Shown here piece by piece: positions 54,750 to 64,000 of a DNA stretch of 64,000 nucleotides (the stretch's first letter is position 1; each line of letters begins with the position of its first letter). The stretch is from Lysobacter sp. Its GTDB lineage: Bacteria; Pseudomonadota; Gammaproteobacteria; Xanthomonadales; Xanthomonadaceae. Below the pieces are notes generated by a model that was not told the origin of the DNA, searched no databases, and saw only the letters and a program-made list of their open reading frames with translations. The stretch covers positions 469,501 to 533,500 of the forward strand of contig JAHCAU010000001.1 of NCBI GenBank assembly GCA_019634715.1, in the 5' to 3' direction. Made by a program: the position numbers and the translations under genes.

Positions 54750-55930
54750 ATGGAAGGCAGCGACGTCGTCGGCGATGTTGGACGCGCCAGCACGCTGGCC
54801 CGCAACGACCGGGACACCATCGGTGCGACCGTCAGCGCCATGGACGTGCTGGCCGCGCAGGGGCGCCTGCGACGCTACCTGCCGCCGACGCCGCTGCACC
54901 ATGCCGAACGCTTCGGCTGCTGGCTGAAGCTCGAGAACCTGCAGCGCACCGGTTCCTACAAGGTGCGCGGCGCATTGAACGCCTTGCTGGCCGCGCGCGA
55001 ACGCGGCGACGACCGCCCGGTCATCGCCGCCTCTGCCGGCAACCACGCTCAGGGCCTGGCCTGGGCGGCGTATCGCCTGAACGTGCCGGCCATCGCGGTG
55101 ATGCCGCACGGCGCGCCGCAGACCAAGATCGCCGGCGTCTCGCACTGGGGCGCCACCGTGCGCCTGCACGGCGACAGCTTCGACGAAGCGCGCGCCTTCG
55201 CGCTGCAACTGGCAGAACGCAACGGCTACCGTTTCCTGTCCGCGTTCGACGATCCCGACGTGATCGCCGGCCAAGGCACGGTGGGCCTGGAAATCGCATC
55301 GCTGGCACCCGACGTGGTGCTGGTGCCGATCGGCGGTGGCGGACTCGCGGCCGGCGTCGCGCTGGCCCTGAAGGCACAGGGCGTGCGCATCGTCGGCGCG
55401 CAGGTCGAAGGCGTCGATGCCATGGCGCGCGCGCTGCGCGGCGACGCGCCGGGCGCGGCGCCGGTCGCCACGCTCGCCGACGGCGTGCGCGTGAAGGAAC
55501 CCGGCCTGCTGACCCGCCGCGTGCTGTCCGAACTGATCGACGACGTCGTGATCGTGCGCGAAGCCGAACTGCGCGAGACCCTGGTGCGGCTCGCGCTGGA
55601 AGAACACCTGATCGCCGAAGGCGCCGGCGCGCTGGCGCTGGCCGCCGGCCGTCGCGTCGCCGGCAAGCGCAAATGCGCCGTGGTCTCCGGCGGCAACATC
55701 GACGCGATGGTGCTGGCCGGCCTGCTGTCCGACGTGCGTCCGCGTGCGCCGCGCAAGCCGCGCCGACGCGCCGACGATGCGCCCAGGCCCGTCGAAGCGC
55801 ACGCCGACACCCGCAACCGCATCGCGCGACTGCCGGCGCGCACGCCGACGGCCGCATCTGCCGTCGCACCGACCACGCCATCCCCCGCAACACCCGACAC
55901 CCTCGTCACCCCTCTGGAGGCTATCGCCTG

Positions 55931-55931
<1 letters not shown>
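54750..55931 (+). CDS. ilvA: Threonine dehydratase, short form without regulatory domain
   Basis: A 393-aa fold-type II PLP enzyme that deaminates threonine to 2-oxobutyrate, the first step specific to isoleucine. Seen: [14 protein letters not shown] with PLP lysine 71, [24 protein letters not shown] and [15 protein letters not shown]. After about residue 330 there is no ACT-like regulatory domain, only a Pro/Ala/Arg-rich tail, so isoleucine feedback of the usual biosynthetic IlvA kind is not expected. Its place in the operon argues for biosynthesis. One-base overlap with leuA (TGATG). Confidence 0.9.
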
Positions 55932-57571
<1,640 letters not shown>

Positions 57572-57622
57572 AGACATACCCACTTCTCCGAATTCCACGA
57601 CACCGACATCCAAGCCATCACC

Positions 57623-59041
57623 ATGTCCATCCAACCGAAAACCCTGTTCGACAAACTGTGGGAATCCCACCTGGTCGTGCCCGAAAGCGCGGACGCGCCC
57701 GGCGTGCTCTACATCGACCTGCACCTGATCCATGAAGTCACTTCGCCGCAGGCCTTCGCCGAACTCGAATCGCGCGGCCTGTCGCCGCGTCGCCCCGAGC
57801 GCACCAAGGGCACGCTCGACCACTCCACGCCCACCCTGCCCGCCGGTGCCGACGGCGTGCTGCCCTATTACACTGACCAGGCGCGCGCCCAGGTCGACAC
57901 CCTGCGCGCCAACTGCGCGCGCCACGGCGTCGAACTGTTCGATTTCGGCAGCGACCATCGCGGCATCGTCCACGTCATCGGCCCGGAGCTGGGCCTGACC
58001 CAGCCGGGCATGACCATCGTCTGCGGCGACAGCCACACCGCCACGCACGGCGCGTTCGGCGCGCTGGCCTTCGGCATCGGCACCAGCGAGGTCGGCCACG
58101 TGCTGGCGACGCAGTGCCTGCTGCAGCGCAAGCCGAAGACGCTGGCGATCGAAGTCGACGGCGCGCTCGGTACCGGCGTCACCGCGAAGGACCTGATCCT
58201 GCATGTCATCGGCATGATCGGCGTCGACGGCGGCACCGGGCACGTCATCGAATACCGCGGCAGCGCGATCCGCGCGCTGTCGATGGAAGAGCGCATGACC
58301 GTCTGCAACATGTCGATCGAGGCCGGCGCGCGCGCCGGGCTGATCGCGCCGGACGAGGTCACCTTCGATTTCCTGGCGCACACGCCGCGCGCGCCGCAAG
58401 GCGATGATTTCGCCAAGGCGGTCGCGCACTGGCGCACGCTGCGCAGCGACGACGGCGCGGCGTTCGACCGCGTCGTGAGGATCGATGCCGCCGACATCCG
58501 GCCGACCGTCACCTGGGGAACGCATCCAGGACAGGTCACGGCGATCGACGCGAACATCCCGGTCGCCAACGACGACGACACCCGCCGCGCCCAGGACTAC
58601 ATGCGTTTCACCGGTGGCCACGCGCTGATCGGCGCGCAGGTCGACGTGGTCTTCGTCGGCAGTTGCACCAACGGCCGCCTGAGCGACATGCGCCAGGTCG
58701 CGGACATCCTGCTCGACAGGAAAGTCCATCCGCGCGTACGGATGCTCGTCGTGCCGGGTTCCGAGCAGGTCAAGCGCGCAGCCGAGGCCGAAGGCATCGA
58801 TCGCATCGTCCGCGAAGCCGGCGCCGAATGGCGCGAGCCGGGCTGTTCGATGTGCATCGCGATGAATGGCGACCTGGTCGCGCCGGGCCAGCTCGCGGTG
58901 TCCACCAGCAACCGCAATTTCGAGGGCCGGCAGGGCCGCGACGCACGCACCGTGCTCGCCTCGCCGTACACCGCCGCGGCCTGCGCCATCGCCGGCGAAG
59001 TCGTGGACCCGCGTACCTACCTGCAGGAGGTCGCCGCATGA
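57623..59041 (+). CDS. leuC: 3-isopropylmalate dehydratase large subunit
   Basis: A 472-aa aconitase-family subunit carrying the 4Fe-4S cluster. Seen: [39 protein letters not shown], the cysteine in [13 protein letters not shown], and [11 protein letters not shown] with the other two cluster cysteines. With LeuD it isomerises 2- to 3-isopropylmalate. ATGA overlap with leuD. Confidence 0.98.
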   Translation: MSIQPKTLFDKLWESHLVVPESADAPGVLYIDLHLIHEVTSPQAFAELESRGLSPRRPERTKGTLDHSTPTLPAGADGVLPYYTDQARAQVDTLRANCARHGVELFDFGSDHRGIVHVIGPELGLTQPGMTIVCGDSHTATHGAFGALAFGIGTSEVGHVLATQCLLQRKPKTLAIEVDGALGTGVTAKDLILHVIGMIGVDGGTGHVIEYRGSAIRALSMEERMTVCNMSIEAGARAGLIAPDEVTFDFLAHTPRAPQGDDFAKAVAHWRTLRSDDGAAFDRVVRIDAADIRPTVTWGTHPGQVTAIDANIPVANDDDTRRAQDYMRFTGGHALIGAQVDVVFVGSCTNGRLSDMRQVADILLDRKVHPRVRMLVVPGSEQVKRAAEAEGIDRIVREAGAEWREPGCSMCIAMNGDLVAPGQLAVSTSNRNFEGRQGRDARTVLASPYTAAACAIAGEVVDPRTYLQEVAA

Positions 59042-59640
59042 GCGCCGAAGCCAGCACCACGCAGGCCGTGCCCCGCGTGCGTTCGCGCACCGTCTGCCTG
59101 CCGGATGCCAACATCGACACCGACCGGATCATCCCGGCGCGCTTCCTCACCACGACCACCCGCACCGGCCTGGGCAAGGTCGCGTTCAACGACTGGCGCT
59201 ATCGCGAGGACGGCACGCCCGATCCCGAGTTCGCGCTCAACAGGCCCGAAGCGCAGGACGCGCAGATCCTCGTCGCCGGCCGCAACTTCGGCTGCGGCTC
59301 CTCGCGCGAGCACGCGCCGTGGGCACTGCTCGACTTCGGCCTGCGCGCGGTGATCAGCGCCGAGATCGCCGACATCTTCCGCAGCAATGCGCTGAAGAAC
59401 GGCCTGCTGCCGATCGTGCTCGATGCCGCGGTGGTCGACGAGCTGCTGGAGAATCCCGGCATCGAACTCGACATCGACGTCGCCGCGAGCACCGTCGCCC
59501 TGCCCGACGGCCGCCGCTTCGCCTTCCCGATCGACGGCTTCGCGCGCACCTGCCTGCTCGAAGGCGTCGACCAGCTCGGCTACCTGTTGAAACAGTCTTC
59601 CGCCATCCAGTCCTTCGAGGAACAACGCAATGCGCGCTGA
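59038..59640 (+). CDS. leuD: 3-isopropylmalate dehydratase small subunit
   Basis: A 200-aa swivel-domain partner of LeuC. Seen: [37 protein letters not shown] and [11 protein letters not shown]. Start ATG 59038 inside the ATGA overlap; a ribosome site (CAGGAGG) lies just before it within leuC. It overlaps leuB by 11 bases. Confidence 0.97.
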   Translation: MSAEASTTQAVPRVRSRTVCLPDANIDTDRIIPARFLTTTTRTGLGKVAFNDWRYREDGTPDPEFALNRPEAQDAQILVAGRNFGCGSSREHAPWALLDFGLRAVISAEIADIFRSNALKNGLLPIVLDAAVVDELLENPGIELDIDVAASTVALPDGRRFAFPIDGFARTCLLEGVDQLGYLLKQSSAIQSFEEQRNAR

Positions 59641-60712
59641 CATCGTCGTCCTGCCCGGTGACGGCATCGGTCCGGAAGTGACCGCCGCCGCCGTGTCCGT
59701 CCTGCAATCCGTCGCACGCCGCTACGGCCACGATTTCACCTTCACCCAGCGCCTGATCGGCGGTGCGGCCATCGATGCCGAAGGCACGCCGCTGTCCGAT
59801 GCCACGCTCGATGCCTGCCGCAAGGCCGACGCCATCCTGCTCGGCGCCGTCGGCGGGCCGAAATGGTCCGACGGCACGATCCGTCCGGAACAGGGCCTGC
59901 TCAAGCTGCGCAAGGCGCTGGGCCTGTACGCCAACCTGCGCCCGGTGAAGACCCATCCGGTCGCGCTGACCGCGTCGCCGATCAAGTCGCACCTGCTCAC
60001 CGGCGTCGACATGATCGTGGTGCGCGAACTCACCGGCGGCGTCTACTTCGGCGAGAAGACCCGCACCGAGACCACCGCCAGCGATCTGTGCGAATACTCG
60101 GTCGCCGAGATCGAGCGCGTGGTCCGCCGCGCCTGCGAACTCGCACGCGGTCGCCGCAAGTACGTGGTTTCGGTCGACAAGGCCAACGTGCTGGAAACCT
60201 CGCGCCTGTGGCGCCAGGTCGCCTCGCGCGTGGCCGCCGAGGAATTCCCCGACGTGCGCCTGGAGCACCAGCTGGTCGACAGCATGGCGATGCACCTGAT
60301 CGCCCGCCCGCGCGAGTACGACGTGATCGTCACCGAGAACATGTTCGGCGACATCCTCACCGACGAAGCCTCGATGCTGGCCGGCTCGATGGGTCTGCTG
60401 CCCTCGGCGTCGCTGGGCGAAGGCAGGTCCGGCCTGTACGAACCGATCCATGGCTCGGCGCCGGACATCGCCGGACGCGGCATCGCCAATCCCTGCGGCA
60501 CGATCCTCAGCGCCGCGATGCTGCTGCGTCATTCGCTGGGCCTGGAGCTGGAAGCGCGCTGCGTCGAGAAGGCCGTGGCCCAGGCGATCGACGACGGCTG
60601 CCTGACCGCCGACCTCGCGCCGCAGGGCGCGGCGCTGGATACGCAGGCGATGGCGAAGGCCGTGCTGCAGCGCCTGGAAACCGAGTGCGAGGCGGTGGTG
60701 ATGCGGGATTGA
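59630..60712 (+). CDS. leuB: 3-isopropylmalate dehydrogenase
   Basis: A 360-aa NAD-dependent decarboxylating dehydrogenase. Seen: [68 protein letters not shown] and [18 protein letters not shown]. It completes the leucine branch and is the last gene of the operon. AGGA-rich sequence within leuD precedes the start. Confidence 0.98.
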   Translation: MRADIVVLPGDGIGPEVTAAAVSVLQSVARRYGHDFTFTQRLIGGAAIDAEGTPLSDATLDACRKADAILLGAVGGPKWSDGTIRPEQGLLKLRKALGLYANLRPVKTHPVALTASPIKSHLLTGVDMIVVRELTGGVYFGEKTRTETTASDLCEYSVAEIERVVRRACELARGRRKYVVSVDKANVLETSRLWRQVASRVAAEEFPDVRLEHQLVDSMAMHLIARPREYDVIVTENMFGDILTDEASMLAGSMGLLPSASLGEGRSGLYEPIHGSAPDIAGRGIANPCGTILSAAMLLRHSLGLELEARCVEKAVAQAIDDGCLTADLAPQGAALDTQAMAKAVLQRLETECEAVVMRD

Positions 60713-60770
60713 TGATCGATGCTCGCAGGTATTGCGGGGACTACTCGATCTTCACGCATTCGGCCCGTTG

Positions 60771-60942
60771 AACCCATCCCCACCCCGGCCCGCCCGGCCC
60801 TCGCGCATTGCGCTCGGGCGCTCATCGGCGCGCGAGGCCGTGCCTCGCCAGTGCGCCGTCTCGCCCCCTTGAAGGGGAGGGAGCAGAGCCCGGCGCTTTG
60901 AAGCCCTCCCCTTCAAGGGGAGGGTTTGGGTGGGGATGGGTT
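60771..60942. repeat. 172-bp inverted-repeat element, copy B
   Basis: Same outer ends and length as the element at 37284-37455. The left body (GGCCCTCGCGC..TTGCGCTCGGGCGCT) has the same orientation as in copy A, but the outer arms and the tip of the inner foldback appear in the opposite orientation. It lies between leuB and the thr leader. Confidence 0.85.
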
Positions 60943-61066
60943 TCAGCTTCACGCACCTCGCCGAAACAGCCCCCTTATCGCGACCCGCGTCATGTTTCAA
61001 CACCTGCAACCCTTCAGAAACACCCTGTCCATACGCCACCGTCGATCCGACACAACCAGAAACCAT

Positions 61067-61095
61067 TTGACGCCCCGCCTTTCCTTCGTTTAAAC
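61067..61095 (+). promoter_or_regulatory. Candidate promoter of the thr operon
   Basis: TTGACG at 61067-61072 and TTAAAC at 61090-61095, spaced by 17 bases. Transcription would start about 61102, only a few bases before the leader ATG at 61105. Confidence 0.5.
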
Positions 61096-61104
61096 CTTGT
61101 CCCC

Positions 61105-61251
61105 ATGCCGAACACGACCGCCCTCGCCGACATCGCCTTCCGCGCCACGCGCGGAACCGTCGTCGCGGGCGGCACCGTCATTACCACCACCATGACCTTC
61201 ACCGGTACCGGTACCACCGGCGGTGCGGGCTGCGACGGCGAAACGGTGTAA
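61105..61251 (+). CDS. thrL: thr leader peptide (attenuation)
   Basis: A 48-aa leader peptide. Residues 24-38 (TVITTTMTFTGTGTT) contain nine threonines and one isoleucine in 15 positions, the hallmark of a thr attenuator reading both amino acids. No Shine-Dalgarno sequence precedes it. The next gene is thrA. Confidence 0.88.
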   Translation: MPNTTALADIAFRATRGTVVAGGTVITTTMTFTGTGTTGGAGCDGETV

Positions 61252-61293
61252 ACCTTCCCCTTCCGCCCCGCACCCGAACAGGGTCGCGGGGGC
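61222..61293 (+). terminator. thr attenuator hairpins
   Basis: The terminator arm GCCCCGCACCC (61265-61275) pairs with GGGTCGCGGGGGC (61281-61293), with a small bulge and a GAACA loop. GGTGCGGG at 61222-61229, near the end of the leader gene, is exactly complementary to CCCGCACC at 61267-61274 and would form the alternative structure. No T-run follows, so the terminator is weaker on paper than that of the ilv operon. Confidence 0.72.
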
Positions 61294-61340
61294 GAGGCGC
61301 CCGCACTCTCTCGGCACGGGGCTCCAACCAGGAGCTTCAC

Positions 61341-63905
61341 ATGGATTCGTTCGACCCACATCCCGCCGCGACGCACGCGATGGATCGCGATGCCGCAGAG
61401 CCTGCGCTTGCCGCCTGTCGCGCGCACAAGTTCGGCGGCAGCAGCGTCGCCGATGCGGAACGCTTCCGGCATGTCGCCGCGCTGGTGCAGGACTCGCCCG
61501 CGCCGCGCGCGGTGGTCGTGTCCGCGATGCAGGGCGTCACCGATGCGCTGACCGCGCTGGCACGCATCGCCGGGGACGGCGGCGAATGGCAGGACGCCTG
61601 GTCGAAGCTGCGCGACCGCCATTTCAGCGAGGCCCTGCGCCTCGACGCGGAAGCGAAACACGGCCTGATCGGCTGGCTGGACAACGAATTCTCTGCGTTT
61701 TCCGAACTGCTCGACGCCATCGCCGCGCGCGTCGGGCTGCAGACGCACGAACTCGCGCAGATACAGGGCATGGGCGAAGTCTGGTCGTCGCGGCTGATGC
61801 AGGCCGCGCTCGGCGGTGAAGCCGCGGGCTGGGCGCGCTTGGACGCGCGCGAGGTGCTGGTGGTGCATCCGGGCGAACTCGGCGTCGCGGTCGACTGGCA
61901 CGAAACCCGAAAACGCTTCGCCGCCTGGCGCATCGCCCATCCGCAGCGCGATGTCGTCGTCACCGGTTTCGTCGCGCGCGATGCCGCAGGCCGCTGCGCC
62001 ACGCTCGGCCGCAACGGCAGCGACTATTCCGGCGCGATCTTCGCGGTGCTGTTCGACGCGGAAGACCTGACGATCTGGACCGATGTCGACGGCATACTCA
62101 GCGCCGATCCGCGCCTGGTGCCCGACGCGGTCTGCCTGCCCTCGATGTCCTATGCCGAAGCCTGCGAACTGGCGTATTTCGGCGCGAAAGTGCTGCACCC
62201 GCAGACGATGGCACCGGCGATGCAGGCCGGCCTGCCGATCCTGATCCGCAACTCGCGCAATCCGGCCGCGCCCGGCACGCGCATCGCCGAGCGCAGCGAA
62301 GACTGCGCGCACGACCCGGCGCATTCCCCGGTGAAGGGCCTCAGCCTGGTCGGCGACATGGCCCTGCTCGAACTCAGCGGCGCCGGCCTGATCGGCGTGC
62401 CCGGCACCGCCGAGCGCATGTTCGCCGCGCTGCGCGAGGCCGGCGTGTCGGTGACCATGATTTCCCAGGGCTCAAGCGAACACTCGATCTGCTGCGTGGT
62501 GCCGTCCGCGCATGCCGAGCGCGGCCGCGAGGCGGTGGAAGCCGCATTCGCCGAAGCGATCGGCGACGGCCAGGTCGAAGGCGTCGACACCACCCACGGC
62601 ATCGCCGTGCTCGCCGCGGTCGGCGACGGCATGGTCGGCCAGCCCGGCATCTCCGCGCGACTGTTCGACGGCCTGGCGCAGGCGCGCGTGAACATCCGCG
62701 CGATCGCGCAGGGCGCGAGCGAACGCAACATTTCGGTCGCCGTCGCCGCCGAGCACGCCGTGCGCGGGCTGCGCGCGGCGCACAGCGCCTTCTGGTTGTC
62801 CCCGGCGACGCTGTCGGTCGGCGTGATCGGCCCCGGCAACGTCGGTCGCGCCCTGCTCGCGCAATTCGCCGATGCGCTGCCGCGCTTCGCCAATGCCAGC
62901 AAGCGCGAACACCGCCTCGACCTGCGCCTGCGCGCGGTCGCGAGCAGCCAGCGGATGCTGTTGTCGAATGCGGCACTGGATCCGGCCTCGGCTGCGGCCA
63001 CGCTGGCGGATACGGGCGAAGCGCTCGACCTCGACCGCTTCGCCGCGCACGTGCGCTCCGAGCACCTGCCGCACGCGCTGATCGTCGACTGCAGCGGCAG
63101 CGACGCGGTCGCCGCACGCTATCCCGAGTGGCTGGCGATGGGCATCCATGTCGTCACCCCGAGCAAGCACGCCGGCAGCGGCGACTGGCAGCGCTATCGC
63201 GCGATCCGCGAGGCCGAGCAGCGCGGCGGCCTGTTCCGCTACGAGGCCACGGTCGGCGCCGGCCTGCCGGTGATCCAGACCCTGCGCTCGCTGCTCGACA
63301 CCGGCGACACGCTCACCGGCATCGAAGGCGTGCTCTCGGGCACGCTGGCTTGGCTGTTCAACCGCTACGACGGCAGCGTACCGTTCTCGCAGCTCGTCGC
63401 CGAAGCGAAAGCGCTGGGCTACACCGAACCCGATCCGCGCGACGACCTCAGCGGCACCGATGTCGCGCGCAAGCTGGTGATCCTGGCGCGCGAAGCCGGC
63501 GCGACGCTGTCGCTGGCCGATGTCGAGATCGAAAGCCTGGTCCCCGCGCACCTGCAGCCCGTCTCGCGCGACGAGTTCCTCGACCGCCTGCACGAACTCG
63601 ATGCACCGATGCAGGCGCGCCTCGACGCCGCCCGCGCCCAGGGCGGCAGCCTGCGCTATCTCGCCCGGCTCGACAGCGAAGGCCGCGCCCGCGTCGGCCT
63701 GGCCACGCCCGAAGCCGGTCACGCCAGCCTGAGCAGCCGCCTCACCGACAACCTCATCCAGTTCCGGACCCGCCGCTACGCGCACAACCCGCTGGTGGTG
63801 CAGGGTCCGGGCGCCGGTGCCGACGTCACCGCCGCGGGCGTGTTCGGCGATATCCTCGCCATCGCCAGCACCCTCGGCGCCCGCCATCCGGGAGCCCACG
63901 CATGA
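61341..63905 (+). CDS. thrA: Bifunctional aspartokinase / homoserine dehydrogenase
   Basis: An 854-aa fusion that phosphorylates aspartate and later reduces aspartate semialdehyde to homoserine. Seen: aspartokinase start KFGGSSVAD (30-38), GRNGSDYSGAIFAVLF, two ACT modules in the middle (VSVTMISQGSSEHSI, VNIRAIAQGASERNIS), then the dehydrogenase with VIGPGNVGRALLAQF from about 494, and GVLSGTLAWLFNRYDG and GYTEPDPRDDLSGTDVARK. Threonine feedback through the ACT part is expected from the family. ATGA overlap with thrB. Confidence 0.97.
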   Translation: MDSFDPHPAATHAMDRDAAEPALAACRAHKFGGSSVADAERFRHVAALVQDSPAPRAVVVSAMQGVTDALTALARIAGDGGEWQDAWSKLRDRHFSEALRLDAEAKHGLIGWLDNEFSAFSELLDAIAARVGLQTHELAQIQGMGEVWSSRLMQAALGGEAAGWARLDAREVLVVHPGELGVAVDWHETRKRFAAWRIAHPQRDVVVTGFVARDAAGRCATLGRNGSDYSGAIFAVLFDAEDLTIWTDVDGILSADPRLVPDAVCLPSMSYAEACELAYFGAKVLHPQTMAPAMQAGLPILIRNSRNPAAPGTRIAERSEDCAHDPAHSPVKGLSLVGDMALLELSGAGLIGVPGTAERMFAALREAGVSVTMISQGSSEHSICCVVPSAHAERGREAVEAAFAEAIGDGQVEGVDTTHGIAVLAAVGDGMVGQPGISARLFDGLAQARVNIRAIAQGASERNISVAVAAEHAVRGLRAAHSAFWLSPATLSVGVIGPGNVGRALLAQFADALPRFANASKREHRLDLRLRAVASSQRMLLSNAALDPASAAATLADTGEALDLDRFAAHVRSEHLPHALIVDCSGSDAVAARYPEWLAMGIHVVTPSKHAGSGDWQRYRAIREAEQRGGLFRYEATVGAGLPVIQTLRSLLDTGDTLTGIEGVLSGTLAWLFNRYDGSVPFSQLVAEAKALGYTEPDPRDDLSGTDVARKLVILAREAGATLSLADVEIESLVPAHLQPVSRDEFLDRLHELDAPMQARLDAARAQGGSLRYLARLDSEGRARVGLATPEAGHASLSSRLTDNLIQFRTRRYAHNPLVVQGPGAGADVTAAGVFGDILAIASTLGARHPGAHA

Positions 63906-64000
63906 ATTCGCCCTTTGCCATGAATGCACCGCAATCTCCAGCCGCCGGCATCGCCGTGCGCGCGTTCGCACCCGCCAGCGTCGGCAACATCGGCGTCGGT
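63902..64000 (+). CDS. thrB: Homoserine kinase, 5' part (runs off the window)
   Basis: Only the first 33 codons are inside the window. The frame begins MNSPFAMNAP and reaches AVRAFAPASVGNIGVG, the start of the GHMP-kinase fold of ThrB. The start overlaps the thrA stop as ATGA, and Met7 is an alternative. ThrB phosphorylates homoserine before threonine synthase. Confidence 0.88.
   Translation, partial: MNSPFAMNAPQSPAAGIAVRAFAPASVGNIGVG

Overview
The window is a high-GC chromosomal segment from a free-living Gram-negative bacterium, most likely a gammaproteobacterium of the Xanthomonadaceae/Lysobacteraceae (Lysobacter or Luteimonas type). This rests on codon and base use, the all-in-one ilv-leu operon behind a peptide attenuator, a bifunctional ThrA behind a thr leader, an XrtA/EpsB-type sugar transferase, many secreted hydrolases and paired S9 peptidases. 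The order is inferred from protein character, not from a search. I see no rRNA, tRNA, CRISPR array, phage or complete insertion sequence.

Layout. (1) 1-6899: the edge of an envelope or exopolysaccharide locus, with an AMP ligase (cut by the window), a NadE-like ATP pyrophosphatase and a GNAT-like protein as an overlapping + strand trio, then a polysaccharide deacetylase (-) and a family 2 glycosyltransferase (+) whose start codons share one CATG, then an EpsB-type polyprenyl-phosphate sugar transferase (-). (2) 7267-18014: a TPR-GGDEF protein, a BlaI/M56 regulator pair with a clear operator palindrome, a secreted alpha-amylase, small zinc proteins, a broken serine hydrolase, a membrane protein and a secreted PHB-depolymerase-like esterase. 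(3) 18027-33514: two paralogous secreted S9 peptidases flanking small exported proteins, an H-NS-like protein behind about 1 kb of less GC-rich non-coding DNA, a secreted protein of unknown function, YbiI-like and YaeQ proteins, Sua5, an AraC-type regulator and a CadC-like membrane regulator with a TolB-like sensor half.

(4) 34173-37236: a tightly overlapping three-gene redox operon. It encodes a Bfd [2Fe-2S]/ferredoxin-reductase/membrane-anchor/pentaheme cytochrome c fusion, a DUF3365-type monoheme cytochrome and a four-helix, b-type-like membrane protein. This is the best candidate for a poorly described system, probably moving electrons from cytoplasmic NAD(P)H to periplasmic hemes. (5) 37284-47490: a 172-bp repeat, malonyl-CoA synthetase behind a 13-bp tandem repeat, a secreted seven-repeat propeller protein, another secreted unknown, two Rossmann-fold oxidoreductases, and thiC with its TPP riboswitch and terminator.

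(6) 48582-60712: promoter, leader peptide and attenuator followed by ilvD-ilvC-ilvG-ilvM-ilvE-ilvA-leuA-leuC-leuD-leuB, the whole branched-chain amino acid pathway as one unit. (7) 60771-64000: the second 172-bp repeat, a thr leader peptide with attenuator, thrA (aspartokinase/homoserine dehydrogenase) and the start of thrB. ThrA and ThrB lead to threonine, which IlvA deaminates to 2-oxobutyrate for isoleucine, so the two neighbouring attenuated operons are metabolically linked.
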